Shown piece after piece: positions 1-10,000 of a stretch of 16,111 nucleotides of DNA. Every line of letters starts with the position of its first letter. The first letter of the stretch is position 1. The notes beneath the pieces are model-generated. The model worked only from the letters and a program-made list of their open reading frames with translations. It was not told where the DNA came from and made no database searches. The position numbers and the translations under genes are program-made. The DNA comes from Baffinella frigidus. Lineage: Eukaryota; Cryptophyceae; Cryptomonadales; Baffinellaceae. The DNA lies in the NCBI GenBank assembly GCA_026770585.1, contig MU646470.1, positions 426,329 through 442,439 of the forward strand. Direction: 5' to 3'.

Positions 1-57
1 GCGGACCTCCTCCTCCCCGCCGTACTTCCTGAGCGTCGCCAGCAGCGTCGGGGACAG
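1..57 (-). CDS. Candidate further cimA-like exon, cut by window edge
   Basis: After an ACGCAG acceptor the minus strand reads LSPTLLATLRKYGG then EEEVR and stays open to the window edge. The frame is phase 0, compatible with the candidate exon at 1250-1360. The main support is that its first about 25 nt plus the acceptor recur three times just upstream (about 122-150, 211-243, 326-356), which is how 5' edges of recognised exons in this gene behave. The family identity of this helix-like segment is not clear. Confidence 0.45.
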   Translation of the reverse strand, partial: MSPTLLATLRKYGGEEEVR

Positions 58-118
58 CTGCGTTTGTGGGGAGGGGTTTGCGGTGTGAGCTTCAGAAGTT
101 GAGGGCGAGAGCGTCGCT

Positions 119-364
119 GGAGTGTCGCCAGCAGCGTCGTTGGCAACTGCGTGTGAAGTTTGGGGATTGGGGCTCGGGAGATAGATTTGAGGGTTTGGGG
201 GTTGGAATTTGGAGCGTCGCCAGAAGCGTCGGGGACACTTGCTTTCGTGGGTTTGCAACCTTTCCCCAGAATTTTGAAAAACAGGGGTTCGGAGTATAGG
301 GTTAATGGTTTGGGGTTTGGAATTTGGAGCGTCGCTAGCAGCGTCGGGGATAGCTGCTTTCGGG
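119..364 (-). pseudogene. Three copies of the 5' edge of the candidate exon at 1-57
   Basis: Blocks at about 122-150, 211-243 and 326-356 repeat GCGTCGCCAGCAGCGTCGG plus the acceptor side (CAGCTG or variants) of the exon at 1-57. The last two also share the flank TTGGAATTTGGAGCGTCGC. The copies differ from each other by several substitutions, so they are not a recent or assembly-made duplication. Confidence 0.75.
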
Positions 365-478
365 TTGGGGTTGAGAGAAGTTGGCCGCGGGAATTATGCA
401 ACGTCGACAAAAGTTGACGTTCTTGTACCAGGGCCAGCAACGATCGCCTATCTTTCGTTATTTATGCAGCCAACTCCT
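365..478. other. Unassigned intronic sequence
   Basis: No exon-edge copy, inverted repeat or coding similarity was seen between the last exon-edge copy and the element at 479. Short reading frames here overlap the repeats and have no family resemblance. Confidence 0.4.
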
Positions 479-639
479 CCACACAGCGGACTTCGAAGGG
501 ATTTCGAATAACCCCTAAGCGAGAAGACCTAGGACCCTACGGTAGGCAACCCGTAGGGACATAGGGGGGTTCCAACGGATAAGGTAACGGGAACTCGGGC
601 TCTCAGCGCCTGAAAATCCCTTTGTAGCCCGCTGTGTGG
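479..639. mobile_element. MITE-like inverted-repeat element, family B (copy 1)
   Basis: Starts CCACACAGCGGACTTCGAAG and ends with its imperfect reverse complement, TTTGTAGCCCGCTGTGTGG. The interior carries CCCTACGGTAGGCAACCCGT, itself a small foldback. It has no coding capacity, so it would be a non-autonomous element. Two related copies lie at 2422-2533 (left end missing) and 8904-9155. Confidence 0.75.
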
Positions 640-1240
640 CGAACCGCTCTGATGAATATCAAGGAGGGTCCCCACGACTAGTCGACCGAGTGGAGCGTTC
701 CCTCGTGCCAACCCCACCCAGCTCAGTTATCTGAGATAACCTGGCATTTGAAAATCCTGTACGTTAACTGCCCACAGGGTAAGTTGACTTTTGATGAAAG
801 GTTTGTAGTCTAGTCGACCGAGAGGAGCTTTCTAGTCGACCGAGAGGAGCGAACTAGTCGACCGAGAGGAGCTTTCCCTCGTGCCAACCCCGCCCAGCTC
901 AGTTATCACCTATCCTGGCAGAGCCAATGTGGTAGCTTCGACGCGTACCAGTAATTTCGACCCGGTTCGGTTTTACGACCTGGAAACCCTTTTGGGACTT
1001 GGAACTTTACCAAAAAGGAACTTCGGCTAGGCCAACGTCCTCCTTCAATGGCTTTACAAAACCCATCAATTTTATCAGCGCGTGGTATTGATGACCACTT
1101 AGCAGCCACCGCGGGCTTCACGGATACAGTCCATCTAAACGATTTGTACTAGAATCTTATCCATTTGCATTGGATTCTAACCGCATTTCCCCCGGATATC
1201 CGGGGGAAAAGGAAGTTGGCCGCTGCTAAGTGGCACGGGG
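640..1240. repeat. Duplicated block with a 19-bp tandem motif
   Basis: CTAGTCGACCGAG(A/T)GGAGC occurs at about 677, then three times in a row at about 811, 832 and 853. The longer block running on to CCCAGCTCAGTTATC is duplicated at 677-731 and 853-907. A perfect small hairpin GTTATCT-G-AGATAAC lies at 725-739. The part from 908 to 1240 contains an inverted pair GCTGCTAAGTGG / CCACTTAGCAGC (about 1220 and 1097) and nothing else I recognise. Confidence 0.65.
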
Positions 1241-1249
1241 GATGCTGAC

Positions 1250-1360
1250 CTCGCGGGGGTCATCCTTGTCAGCCTCGGATCCAGCGCTTGATGACATGCT
1301 GACGGGCACGATGCGGTTGTTCCCGACACTTTCGGGGTCCGTGCGCGAGAGGCACACTTC
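1250..1360 (-). CDS. Candidate cimA-like exon 13
   Basis: This 111-nt stretch encodes EVCLSRTDPESVGNNRIV, then PVSMSSSAGSEADK, then DDPRE. It starts after GTCCAG and ends before GTCAGC, phase 0 at both ends, as needed after exon 12. DPESVGNNRIVPVS resembles the family segment around (D/S)PExVGNxRRxLVSELSGRSN. It sits inside a 215-codon open frame (1226-1873) that I do not otherwise recognise, so it may instead be an unrelated reading frame. The HKGG residues that should precede it are missing here. The identification rests on weak similarity plus phase and position. Confidence 0.38.
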
Positions 1361-1749
1361 CTGGACACACCCGCGCGGATTGATGGACGCGTTAGGAACG
1401 CGGTGCGGACGTGATGAGGCCGTGCGCAGGTCGAATAGTGCTGCGATCAGAACCCGACCGAAACAGTGGGTAACGTTCACGATGCTGGCACTACGCGGAA
1501 CCACTAGATCGAAATCGGGAATTGCGGTCAGGTCACAAAATTCCTTCCACAAATCGGCCACTTTTGGAGAAAAATCGTTTTTTTCTCGGTAAAATGACTT
1601 TTGGAAGGGCGCCGATGCCGGTGCCCTGCCGTATAGTAAGTGCATCTGGTGATTCCGCGTAGTACTGAACCGTCTACGTCTGCCGTTGGAGTGCAGAACC
1701 GCTCGAACACACATATTGTAATTCCCAAGCACATCTATGCCTGCGTGCG

Positions 1750-2260
1750 TATTGATTCGAACGCTGCTCGCAACATGTTCAAGTGTCCATGGTAGTATGT
1801 TAGTCAGGGTTCTGATGAACATTGCTGGAGGCGCCCGGGAAGAACGGCCGTATTTCGTACGCGCTCGCCCCAAGTTCCCCCCCGTGTGTTACACGTGTTC
1901 ATGGGAATATAGCCCTGAGTTCATGGCAATAGCTTAGGGTTCGTGTGAACCTTGCTGGAGGCTCCTAGGAAGCAGGGCCGCACGACGTACGCACTCGCCC
2001 CAAGTTCCCCCCCGTGTGTTCCAAGTTTTCATGGTAATATAGCTTAGTTCGTGGGAGAAGCGTAGGGTTCAGATGAACCTTGCTAGAGGCGCCGGGGAAG
2101 CACGGCCGCACGGCGTATGCGCTCGCCATAACACACAGTACAAAACGGCAACTAAATGTATACGACGGACACGCAAGTTCTACTCGGACAGAGCCAGCTT
2201 ATACCTTGCTGGTAGCGCCCGGGAAGCACGGTCGCACGGCGTACGCGCTCCAACGCACAC
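1750..2260 (-). repeat. About 130-bp tandem array built from the exon 12 donor junction
   Basis: Four units with the equivalent point at about 1817, 1947, 2075 and 2203, a spacing of 128-130 bp. Each carries a degraded reverse-strand copy of the exon 12 end (GCGCGAGCGCGTTCGCC-like) joined to the first about 30 nt of intron 12 (GTGCGGCCGTGCTTCCC-like). The units also share a spacer with CCAAGTTCCCCCCCGTGTGT and TTCATGG(T/G)AATATAG. The original exon 12 lies 350 bp further right. Confidence 0.8.
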
Positions 2261-2421
2261 ACACGCCCTAGTACCGGAGTCATTTCATTTCCGGTGCGGG
2301 CTCGTTCTTGAGGCTCATAGACATTGTATCACTCAACTCAAGGCTAAAGGGCCTTTCTAGGACCTGTATCGAGAGTAATAAAGAAGAAAGAAGCAATTCC
2401 GGAGTCCGTTCCGCACGCTGC

Positions 2422-2533
2422 CCTAGGACCCTACGGTAGGCAACCCGTATGGACATAGGGGGGTTCCAACGGATAAGGTAACGGAAACTCGGGCTCTCAG
2501 CGCCCGAAAATCCCTTTGTAGCCCGCTGTGTGG
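2422..2533. mobile_element. Family B MITE-like element, left end missing (copy 2)
   Basis: Closely matches the interior and right end of the element at 479-639: CCCTACGGTAGGCAACCCGT, GGTTCCAACGGATAAGGTAA, GGGCTCTCAGCGCC and the right end CGCTGTGTGG. The left CCACACAGCGG end is absent. It sits just downstream (in gene sense) of exon 12. Confidence 0.75.
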
Positions 2534-2605
2534 CACGCTGCACTCTGAAATCGGACAGGGGGGCTGACGGACCTTGTTAGAGGCGCCCGGGAAGCACGGC
2601 CGCAC

Positions 2606-2659
2606 GGCGAACGCGCTCGCGCCGACGTATGCTGCCCGCTGGTGCGTCGGCTGGTTCGC
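2606..2659 (-). CDS. cimA-like: cimA-like exon 12
   Basis: Encodes [18 protein letters not shown] (residues 363-380), matching the linker motif (P)YVGxSAFAHKGG that ends the CimA catalytic half. Acceptor is CTTCAG before GCGAAC; donor is GCC before GTGCGG, phase 0. The expected next residues, HKGG, must come from another exon, which I could not find. At least four degraded copies of this donor junction form a tandem array downstream (about 1750-2260). Confidence 0.88.
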
Positions 2660-5600
2660 CTGAAGAGGGGTGAGGGTTCAGGGCTACGGGGTGTAGTTGG
2701 CTCGCACTTGGTATTGCCTAAGGGGTGGCAGCGTCGGGAGGTGCCACCCTAAACCCTAAACTCTGAACCCTGAGCCCTACACCCTAAACCTTGGTGTGGG
2801 GGAGGGGCTGCTCGTGGACTTATCGGGTTCGGGGTTTAAGGTTTAGGGTTTAGGATTTAAGGTTTAGGGTTTGGGGTTTTAGGGTTTGGTGTTTTGCCTG
2901 TCCATCGACGTAGCGCGAGAGGGAGGTGAGCCCTTTTAGCGTAGAGCGCTAGAGGGTTCTTGGTATGGGGGATAGAGTGTAGGGTCTAGGGGTTAGAGTC
3001 CACTCGGGGGCTTCGAGGGTTTCGGATTTGAATTTGGGGCCGGGTTCTGGGGTGTTAGGTGACCAATTTTACACGAGAAAATCCTTAAAGTGTATTATCT
3101 CTGGGCAAGTTGACTTTTGTTGAAACGTCCGTAGTCCACCGTTTGGGTGTCTGGTGTGACAGGGTTTAGGGTTTGGTGTTTTGCCTGTTCATCGACGTAG
3201 CGCGAGAGGGAGGTGAGGCCTTTCAGCGCGCTCTCCTCCATCGACTCTGTCTCCATCCTGCCGTAGTGTTCGGGGTTTGGACTATGGGGTTTGGTGGTTG
3301 GGGTTTGGTGGTTGGGGTTTGGGGTTTGGTGTTTGGTGTTTGGTGTTTGGTGTTTGGTGTTTGGTGTTTGGGGTTTCGATTCGGGTTTCGGGTTCCGGGT
3401 TCAGTTTTCGGGTGTCGGATTTCGGGGTTAGGGTTTACCCCTCTTCGCGGTCCTCAAGGATTCGAGGGTTTAGTGTTTGGTGTAGGGTTAGGTGTACGAA
3501 AGGACGAGCGTCGGGAGGATGGACATGACGTTTGCGTTGCCCGCCCGCTCTCGGGTTGTGGGTTCTTAATTTAGCCCTCTTCGCGGCCCTCAAGGTGGTT
3601 ACGGTTTAGGGTTCGGGTTATGTGCGTCGGGTTTCGGGTGTAGGGATTAGCCCTCTTGTCAGTGCTCTGGGAATCAGGGAGTAGGGTTCAGGGTTTGGGG
3701 GTTACGAGAGGACGAGCGTCGGGAGGATGGACATGACGTTTGCGTTGCCCGTCCGCTCTCCGTACCCGTTCACCGTCCCCTAGGGTTTGGGATCTGGGGG
3801 TTAGGGGTGAGGGCGTAGGGTGCCGGTCTCTCTCTCGCACTCTCTCTCTCTTTCTCTATTTTTTTCTCTCCCCGTACCCGTTCACCGTCCCCTGTCGCGT
3901 ATTTGGGGATTTAGGGGTTCTCGCTTCCTCACCGCCACACGAGAATGCTCAAGGGGCCTATTTAAAACCGATGTGCTTGTATAAGTGGGCATTTGTGCAG
4001 TAACTCTCGTTGATTGGTCACGTAACTTTGCGAAATTAGACCAGGAGCGAGGTAGGAACACCCTATCCTCGTACACATATTTACAACCCCACATGTAAAA
4101 AGGATTCTCCAGCATTCTCGAGTGGCGGGGCGCGGAAGCGAGTTTCATTTCCCCCCCATTATTTCCGCGGCCAACGTCTCTGCACAGCGCTCTACCTGCA
4201 CGCCGGTTGTAGGAGGTGGAGTTAGAATCCATCCGGAAAATGCTCGTATGAGCGGCCGACACGGGGTACAGTAAGTGGCACAATGCGTAGCATGTGCGGC
4301 GCTGACGCTGGTTGTTTGGCAATACATTATCAATCTCTCTCTGCACGCCGGTTGCGCCGCCTGGACCGTCGTCTAGCCTTCACTCCACCCGGGAAGGCAT
4401 TTACCATACACGCTCGCCGCGATTGAATCGCTGGACCTGGATGACGGAAGCCAGGTAGAGCACGGACGCGATGCTGTTGCCCGCACACAGCTCCGACGTT
4501 GGACCAGCAACCCCCGGGCTGTACCAGGGGTCGCCGGAAAGCGGGGGCCTCGCGCTACAAACAAGCCCGTCCGAAAAGTCCTCTATCCCTCAAGTGGCGA
4601 GGCGGTCGAAATTGACCGCCAAGAGGCCCGAGGCAGGTCCTGGGGCCCAAGAGGTCCTAGGCAGGTCCTAGGGCCCTACGGTAGGGCGTATGGGCCTACT
4701 CGCCACTTGAGGGATACCTGGATGACGGAGGCGCCGCCGCGCACGGAGGCGATGCTGTTGGCCACCGCCATGCCCTGGTCGTTGTGGCAGTGGATCCCCA
4801 CCTGATTGGAGCCATTTGTTTATTGGAGCCATTCGTTCATTTCTACGGAAAGACATTTAGTTTAAATCACCAGTGGTGTTATCTTAGGGGTGGGGTGTGT
4901 GCTATGGTAAAGCTATTTCGAGGCTAAGATAGAAAATTTCACCCTTAAGATAACACTGTTGGCGACTGTCATGCCCTACTACTGCAAAGCCCCAGGGGAA
5001 GTTTCAAAAAGTAGCGGACACTCTGGTGTCCTATACTTTGGAGCCATTTTCACCTCAAAAGGCAATTTCTGTCCCAAGGCAACAATAGTGTCGTGTCCAG
5101 AGAAATTGAGACTCCCCCCCAGGCTTTGCAGTAGTAGTCGTTGTGGCAGTGGATCCCAACCTGGTGCGGTGGAGCCGTTTGTTTCATTGGAGCCATTCGA
5201 TTGATTGGAGCCGTTGGTCTGATTGGAGCCGTTGGAAGAATCCGAAATGCCCGCAATTTTGCTAGGGCTAATGCGAAAAGCTTACGTTAACAAACCCCTT
5301 AAGGGGTCGGTTAACGTGGGCTTACTGGAGCCGTTGATGGTCAACTGGGCTCTAAAACGATTTTAAAAGCGATTTCAGGACTTTTAAAGCCCAATAATGT
5401 TTTCCATTATAAATTTTGTACCAAAGTTACAACACCGTTAACGTAAGCTTTTTGCATGAGGGCGTACGCTGTGCCGCGCGACGCATGGTCCCCTTCACTT
5501 GGCACACGCAAGGCAGTCACCTCGGACAGTTGGCTTCGGCGTCCGCGTGACCGGTCACGCGGGCGCTCACAAGCCCGCAATTTTGCTAGGGCAGACGCTG

Positions 5601-6925
5601 TGCCGCGCGACGCATGACGATTGTGATCTCATCCAACCAGACTCATTATATAAATTCAATAATGGGTGTCCAAACAGATACATGCAAAAGTTTACGCGGC
5701 TGAACCAGGTGTAGCCGCGCTGACCCGCGCCCCAAGCACACATAAAACAAAACAAAACCCCCAAGCACACATAAAACAAAACAAAGCTGACCTGCGCCCC
5801 AAGCACACATAAAACAAAACAAAAAAAATCAAAAAAACATGCCAACCCATTCAAAACAAAACCAGACAAATAAATGAATGAATTCCGAATTGACCTTGGT
5901 CTCAGAAAATTACGTGATGCGGTGGTTGTTTCGTTTGATTTGACGATCACATAAAAAAAATCAAACCAAAAAAAAGCTTCGAAATAAACCCCAGAGTTTA
6001 TTTTGACCTTGGTGTCAGGGAACTTCTCCCGGACGATTTTCGTTGTTTGTTCGATGTCCCACGGCAGCGTCCCTCCTGCGCGCGTCCACACGTTTATTAT
6101 ACAATATTTTGTACCAGGGAGTTTTAATATGTACCGCGATCCAGCGAGTAAAATCGACTAGTAGTGGATTTGGGGGAGGGAAGAGCTTGTAGCCCCCGCT
6201 CCCACGGCAGAGTCCCGCCTGCCACTCGAGGCCACCCCAGCACCCTTTTTAGATGCCGATGTAGGCGTTTTGTTTGGAGTTGGTCACGTGGCTACACGGA
6301 AAGCGTGTAGCCACGTGACGAAACATATGAACATTACTACACCTGCCTCATGTGTACAGCTCCCCGGGTTTTAGAAAGGGTGCGTGATCCGCCTCGTGGG
6401 GGCGAGCGTCCGCGCATCCAGGGTGTTTAGTGTACAACGTTTTGTACCAGGGTGTTTTAAACGTGTACCGCGATCCAGTGTGTACAATCGACTAGTAGTG
6501 GATTTGAGGGAGGGCAGGGCCTGCAGCCCCCGCTCCAACGGCAGTGTCCCTCCTGCCACTCGTGGCTGGAAATGTGACTATTTTGAAACAGGGATTCCTG
6601 TACAAGTAAAGAAAAGAAAAAAGCGGTGCAGTAATTTTCACACAATTAGGGGCAATCGTCCCAGTCCACACCAGTTAACTAATCAGACGTGTTCACAGTA
6701 CATGGGGGTTCCAGTAAGCTGACCGGGTTGTATAGTGCAGACTGGTTCAGTGTTTGCGGTTTGCTCGTGAGGGTTTCGGGGTTCGGACGGTGAAGGACCG
6801 TTGGTGTTGCAGAGCACGAGCCAATCAACGCCGCTCTCCACAGCCGCGGAAACGCACTCTATCGCGTACCCTCTCGCTCTGTCTCTGTCCCTCTCTCTCT
6901 CTCTCTCTCTCTCTCTCGCTCTCCC

Positions 6926-6966
<41 letters not shown>

Positions 6967-7015
6967 GTCTGTCTCTCTGTCTCTCTCGGTACCGTTTCTC
7001 TCTCTCGCGCGCGCG

Positions 7016-7048
<33 letters not shown>

Positions 7049-10000
7049 GGTACCGTTGGTGTCGCAGAGGACTAGCCAATCAACGCCGCTCTCGACAGCC
7101 GCGGAAAGGCACTCCATGGCGTACGCTTCATTCAGAGCAAACCCGTCGAAGAAGTGCTCAGCGTCGAGCATAATCTGTTGAAAAATGAGAGGTCACGAAT
7201 GCGAAATTCAAACGCAACGTTTCGCAATAAAAGTGTTTCGTGGTACAAAAAATATTGCAGCGCCGGCAAAGAGCTCCAATTCCCAACACGTTTGCCCCGT
7301 TGAGCGCGAAGCCGTCGAAAAAGTGCTCCGCATCGAGCATAACCTGTTGAACAATGTTCCCAGAGAGAATCAGATGCGTGTAAGATGTTCCAGCGAGACG
7401 CAGGATTACGCAGAGGTCCCAGAAAGATCTCTGACGTCAGGGATTCCAGGGCGAGAGAGACGGTAGAGAACATCACCTGCGGTCCGAGACAGGTCTGCCA
7501 TAAGGCGCACAGACTATTGCTTCTCTCAACTTCAGGATCGAGGGTAGACTAGTTTTTTCGGATCTGTAGGCCATGCAAACAATCAAAAAAAAAATTGCCA
7601 GGTCGGTGCCAATGTCGTCAAATGTTGGCATCATTTTCGGTGGCGCACAGACTATTGCTTCTCATAAGGCGCACAGACCATTGCTTCTCTCAACTTCAGG
7701 ATCGAGGGTAGACCAGTTTTTTCAGATCTGTAGGCCACGCAAACAATCCAAAAAAAGATGCCAGGTCGGTGCCAATTTCGTCGATTGTTTAGGGTTTAGG
7801 GTTTAGGGGTTAGGGTTTAGGGTTTAGGGTTAAGGGTTTAGGGTTTAGCAATTGTTGGCATCATTTTCGGTGGCCAACAGATGTGAAAACCGCTCTAACA
7901 AAGAAGAAAACCTTGCGGTCTAGGTCCTTGAGGTTGCGGACAGTGTGGCGGATCATGCCCAGGTTAGTCAACCCCCCACGAACAAAGTCAACCCCAACCG
8001 AACAACCCCCCCACGAACGACTAGTCAACCCCCCACAAACAAAGCCAACCCTCCACGAAAAAAAAAACGCACGAACACTTAATAAACTCCTCACAAAAAA
8101 CTAGTCAACCCCCCACGAAAAACTTAGCCACCCCCCCAAGAACAAACCGCACCTCGCAGTCGAGGTCCTTGAGGTAGCGGACAGTGTCACGGATCATGCC
8201 CAGGTTAGTCAACCGCCCACGAAAAACCAGTCAACATTCCCACGAAAAAAAAATCCCAAAGAAAAACTAGTCAACCCTCAAAGAAAAACTAGTCAACCCC
8301 CCACGAACCAACCGTGCGCGGTTTGGCCAACTCCCACCTCGCGGTCGAGATCCTTGAGGTAGCGGACAGGGTCACGGATCATGCCCAGCTAAGTCAACCG
8401 CCCACGAAAAACCGGTCAACCTTCCCACGAACAAAACCCCAAAGAAAAACTAGCCAACCCTCAAAAAGAAAATCTAGTCAACCCCCCACGAACAAACCCT
8501 GCGGGGTTTGGTCAACTCCCACCTCGCGGTCGAGATCCTTGAGGTAGCGGACAGTGTCGCGGATCATGCCCAGGTTCTCCTCCCGCGTCGTCTCCAGCAC
8601 CTGCTCGATTCCACGCCTTATTTTATCTACACCGGACACGAGCTGACCCACAGGCAAATCTGGCAACTTAAGATTATTTTGCTCTGAAGGTTCTCAATTC
8701 TGAGACTCCCGTGATGAATGGATCCTGGTACAAAAAGGTGTATTACGTATTGTAGTGGTGCAAAACATGTCAACCTTTGCGATAAAGGGCTATTCAGCAT
8801 TTGACCCGGGTAGGCTCCTGTCCGGTTATTTTATTTTATTTTATTTTATTTTATTATTATATTACATATGTAGGAAAATGTACTTGGTATTTTATCACTG
8901 TATCCACACAGCGGACTGCGAGGGGTTTGCTGAATAACCCATAAGTGGATACGTCCGATGTCCCTACAGTAGGCAATCCGTAGGGGCACAGAGATTTTCC
9001 TACGGATATCTGAACGCCCGTGATTTCTCTCCCAAAGTGGCCGATTCGTGGAACACATAATTGACAGACCTTCGCCGACTCAACCCAACCGTAGGGTCCT
9101 ACGGATCATCCACGCATGGGTTATTCGCGAAATCCCTTCGTAGTCCGCTGTGTGGGGCACCGGATTCACGTGAAGGTCCCAGGCTTTCCCTAACGAGCGT
9201 GATCACCCGCGCCCCCGAGTCCACCAGCATTGTGCCTTTTGGCGGAATTGCGTAGCAACTCTGTGATTCCTAATAAACTGCCCCACAGTGGCCGATGGGT
9301 GGTACGAATAACAGAAATAAGCTGTTTTGCCAGGGACCCTACGCTCGTGCGTTCATAATATGTCTGTGTACCAAGTAATTGTTAATTAGTACTGCGAACA
9401 TAAATGGACTGATCTGAGAAGCCTACTGTGTGGTGGGGTGGTACCTGATCGACGTGAAGGTCCCAAGCTTTCCCGACGAGCGTGATTACCCGCGCCCCTG
9501 AGTCCACCAGCATTTGCACCTGGTTGAGGGTTGAGGGACTAGGGATTAGGACCTAGGGTCTAGGGGTTAGGGTCCAGGGTGTGAGGTCCAGGGTTCAAGA
9601 CCCAATGAATGTGCTGGGGGCTCCTTTTTTGGGGGGGGGGGGGTTAAGGGATGGGGGATAGGATTTTGGGTTTTGGGGTGTCGGGTTTCAGGGTGAGGGT
9701 GTAGAGTGTAGGGTTGCAGGCTGGGGTTCAGGGCGTAGATGGTACGGTTCCCGGGGCACATATATAGCCTCTATCGAGAGCTGCCCCTTCTGTCTCCTAA
9801 TGGGGGGACCGGCCGATGTCACGTGGCAAAACAATCAATTTGAATCACCTTTTTGCTATCTGAGGGGTGGGGTGGGAGCTGTGGTAAAGCTTAGTCGAGG
9901 ATAAACGAGAAAATCCCACCCGTAAAAAATAGCATTCAACGGCAGTTCAAATTGAATCTGTTTCCGCATTGGGTCGATACCGGGTGTGGGTGTGGGTGTG

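Noticed and set aside
1226-1873. 215-codon minus-strand frame as a stand-alone gene or transposon protein
   Set aside because: No catalytic motif recognised. Its upstream part overlaps the exon 12 tandem array. Only 1250-1360 is kept, as a weak candidate exon.
3173-3574. Gly/Val/Phe-rich frames here and at 12149-12474
   Set aside because: Low-complexity translation of degenerate TTTGGGG repeats.
4400-4437. [10 protein letters not shown] following ASVIQ in the exon 9 copy, resembling a spliced exon 9 to exon 10 join (a retrocopy)
   Set aside because: Similarity to VQGTxNGYGER is short and needs indels; no later GNAN sequence follows, and the real exon 10 starts differently (GTVNGYGER). Probably chance.
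6683-7181. Overlapping frames of 84-162 codons on both strands rich in Ser/Leu or Arg/Glu
   Set aside because: They are translations of the CT/GA microsatellite. Only the parts outside it on the minus strand are real exon 7 or its copies.
8101-8520. CRISPR-like array because of regular CCCACGAACAAA repeats
   Set aside because: Repeats are degenerate, of unequal spacing, contain exon 6 copies and lie in a eukaryotic intron.
9164-9235. Exon 5 copy as a mutually exclusive alternative exon
   Set aside because: A one-base insertion shifts the frame before GKAWDLHV and the acceptor is degraded.
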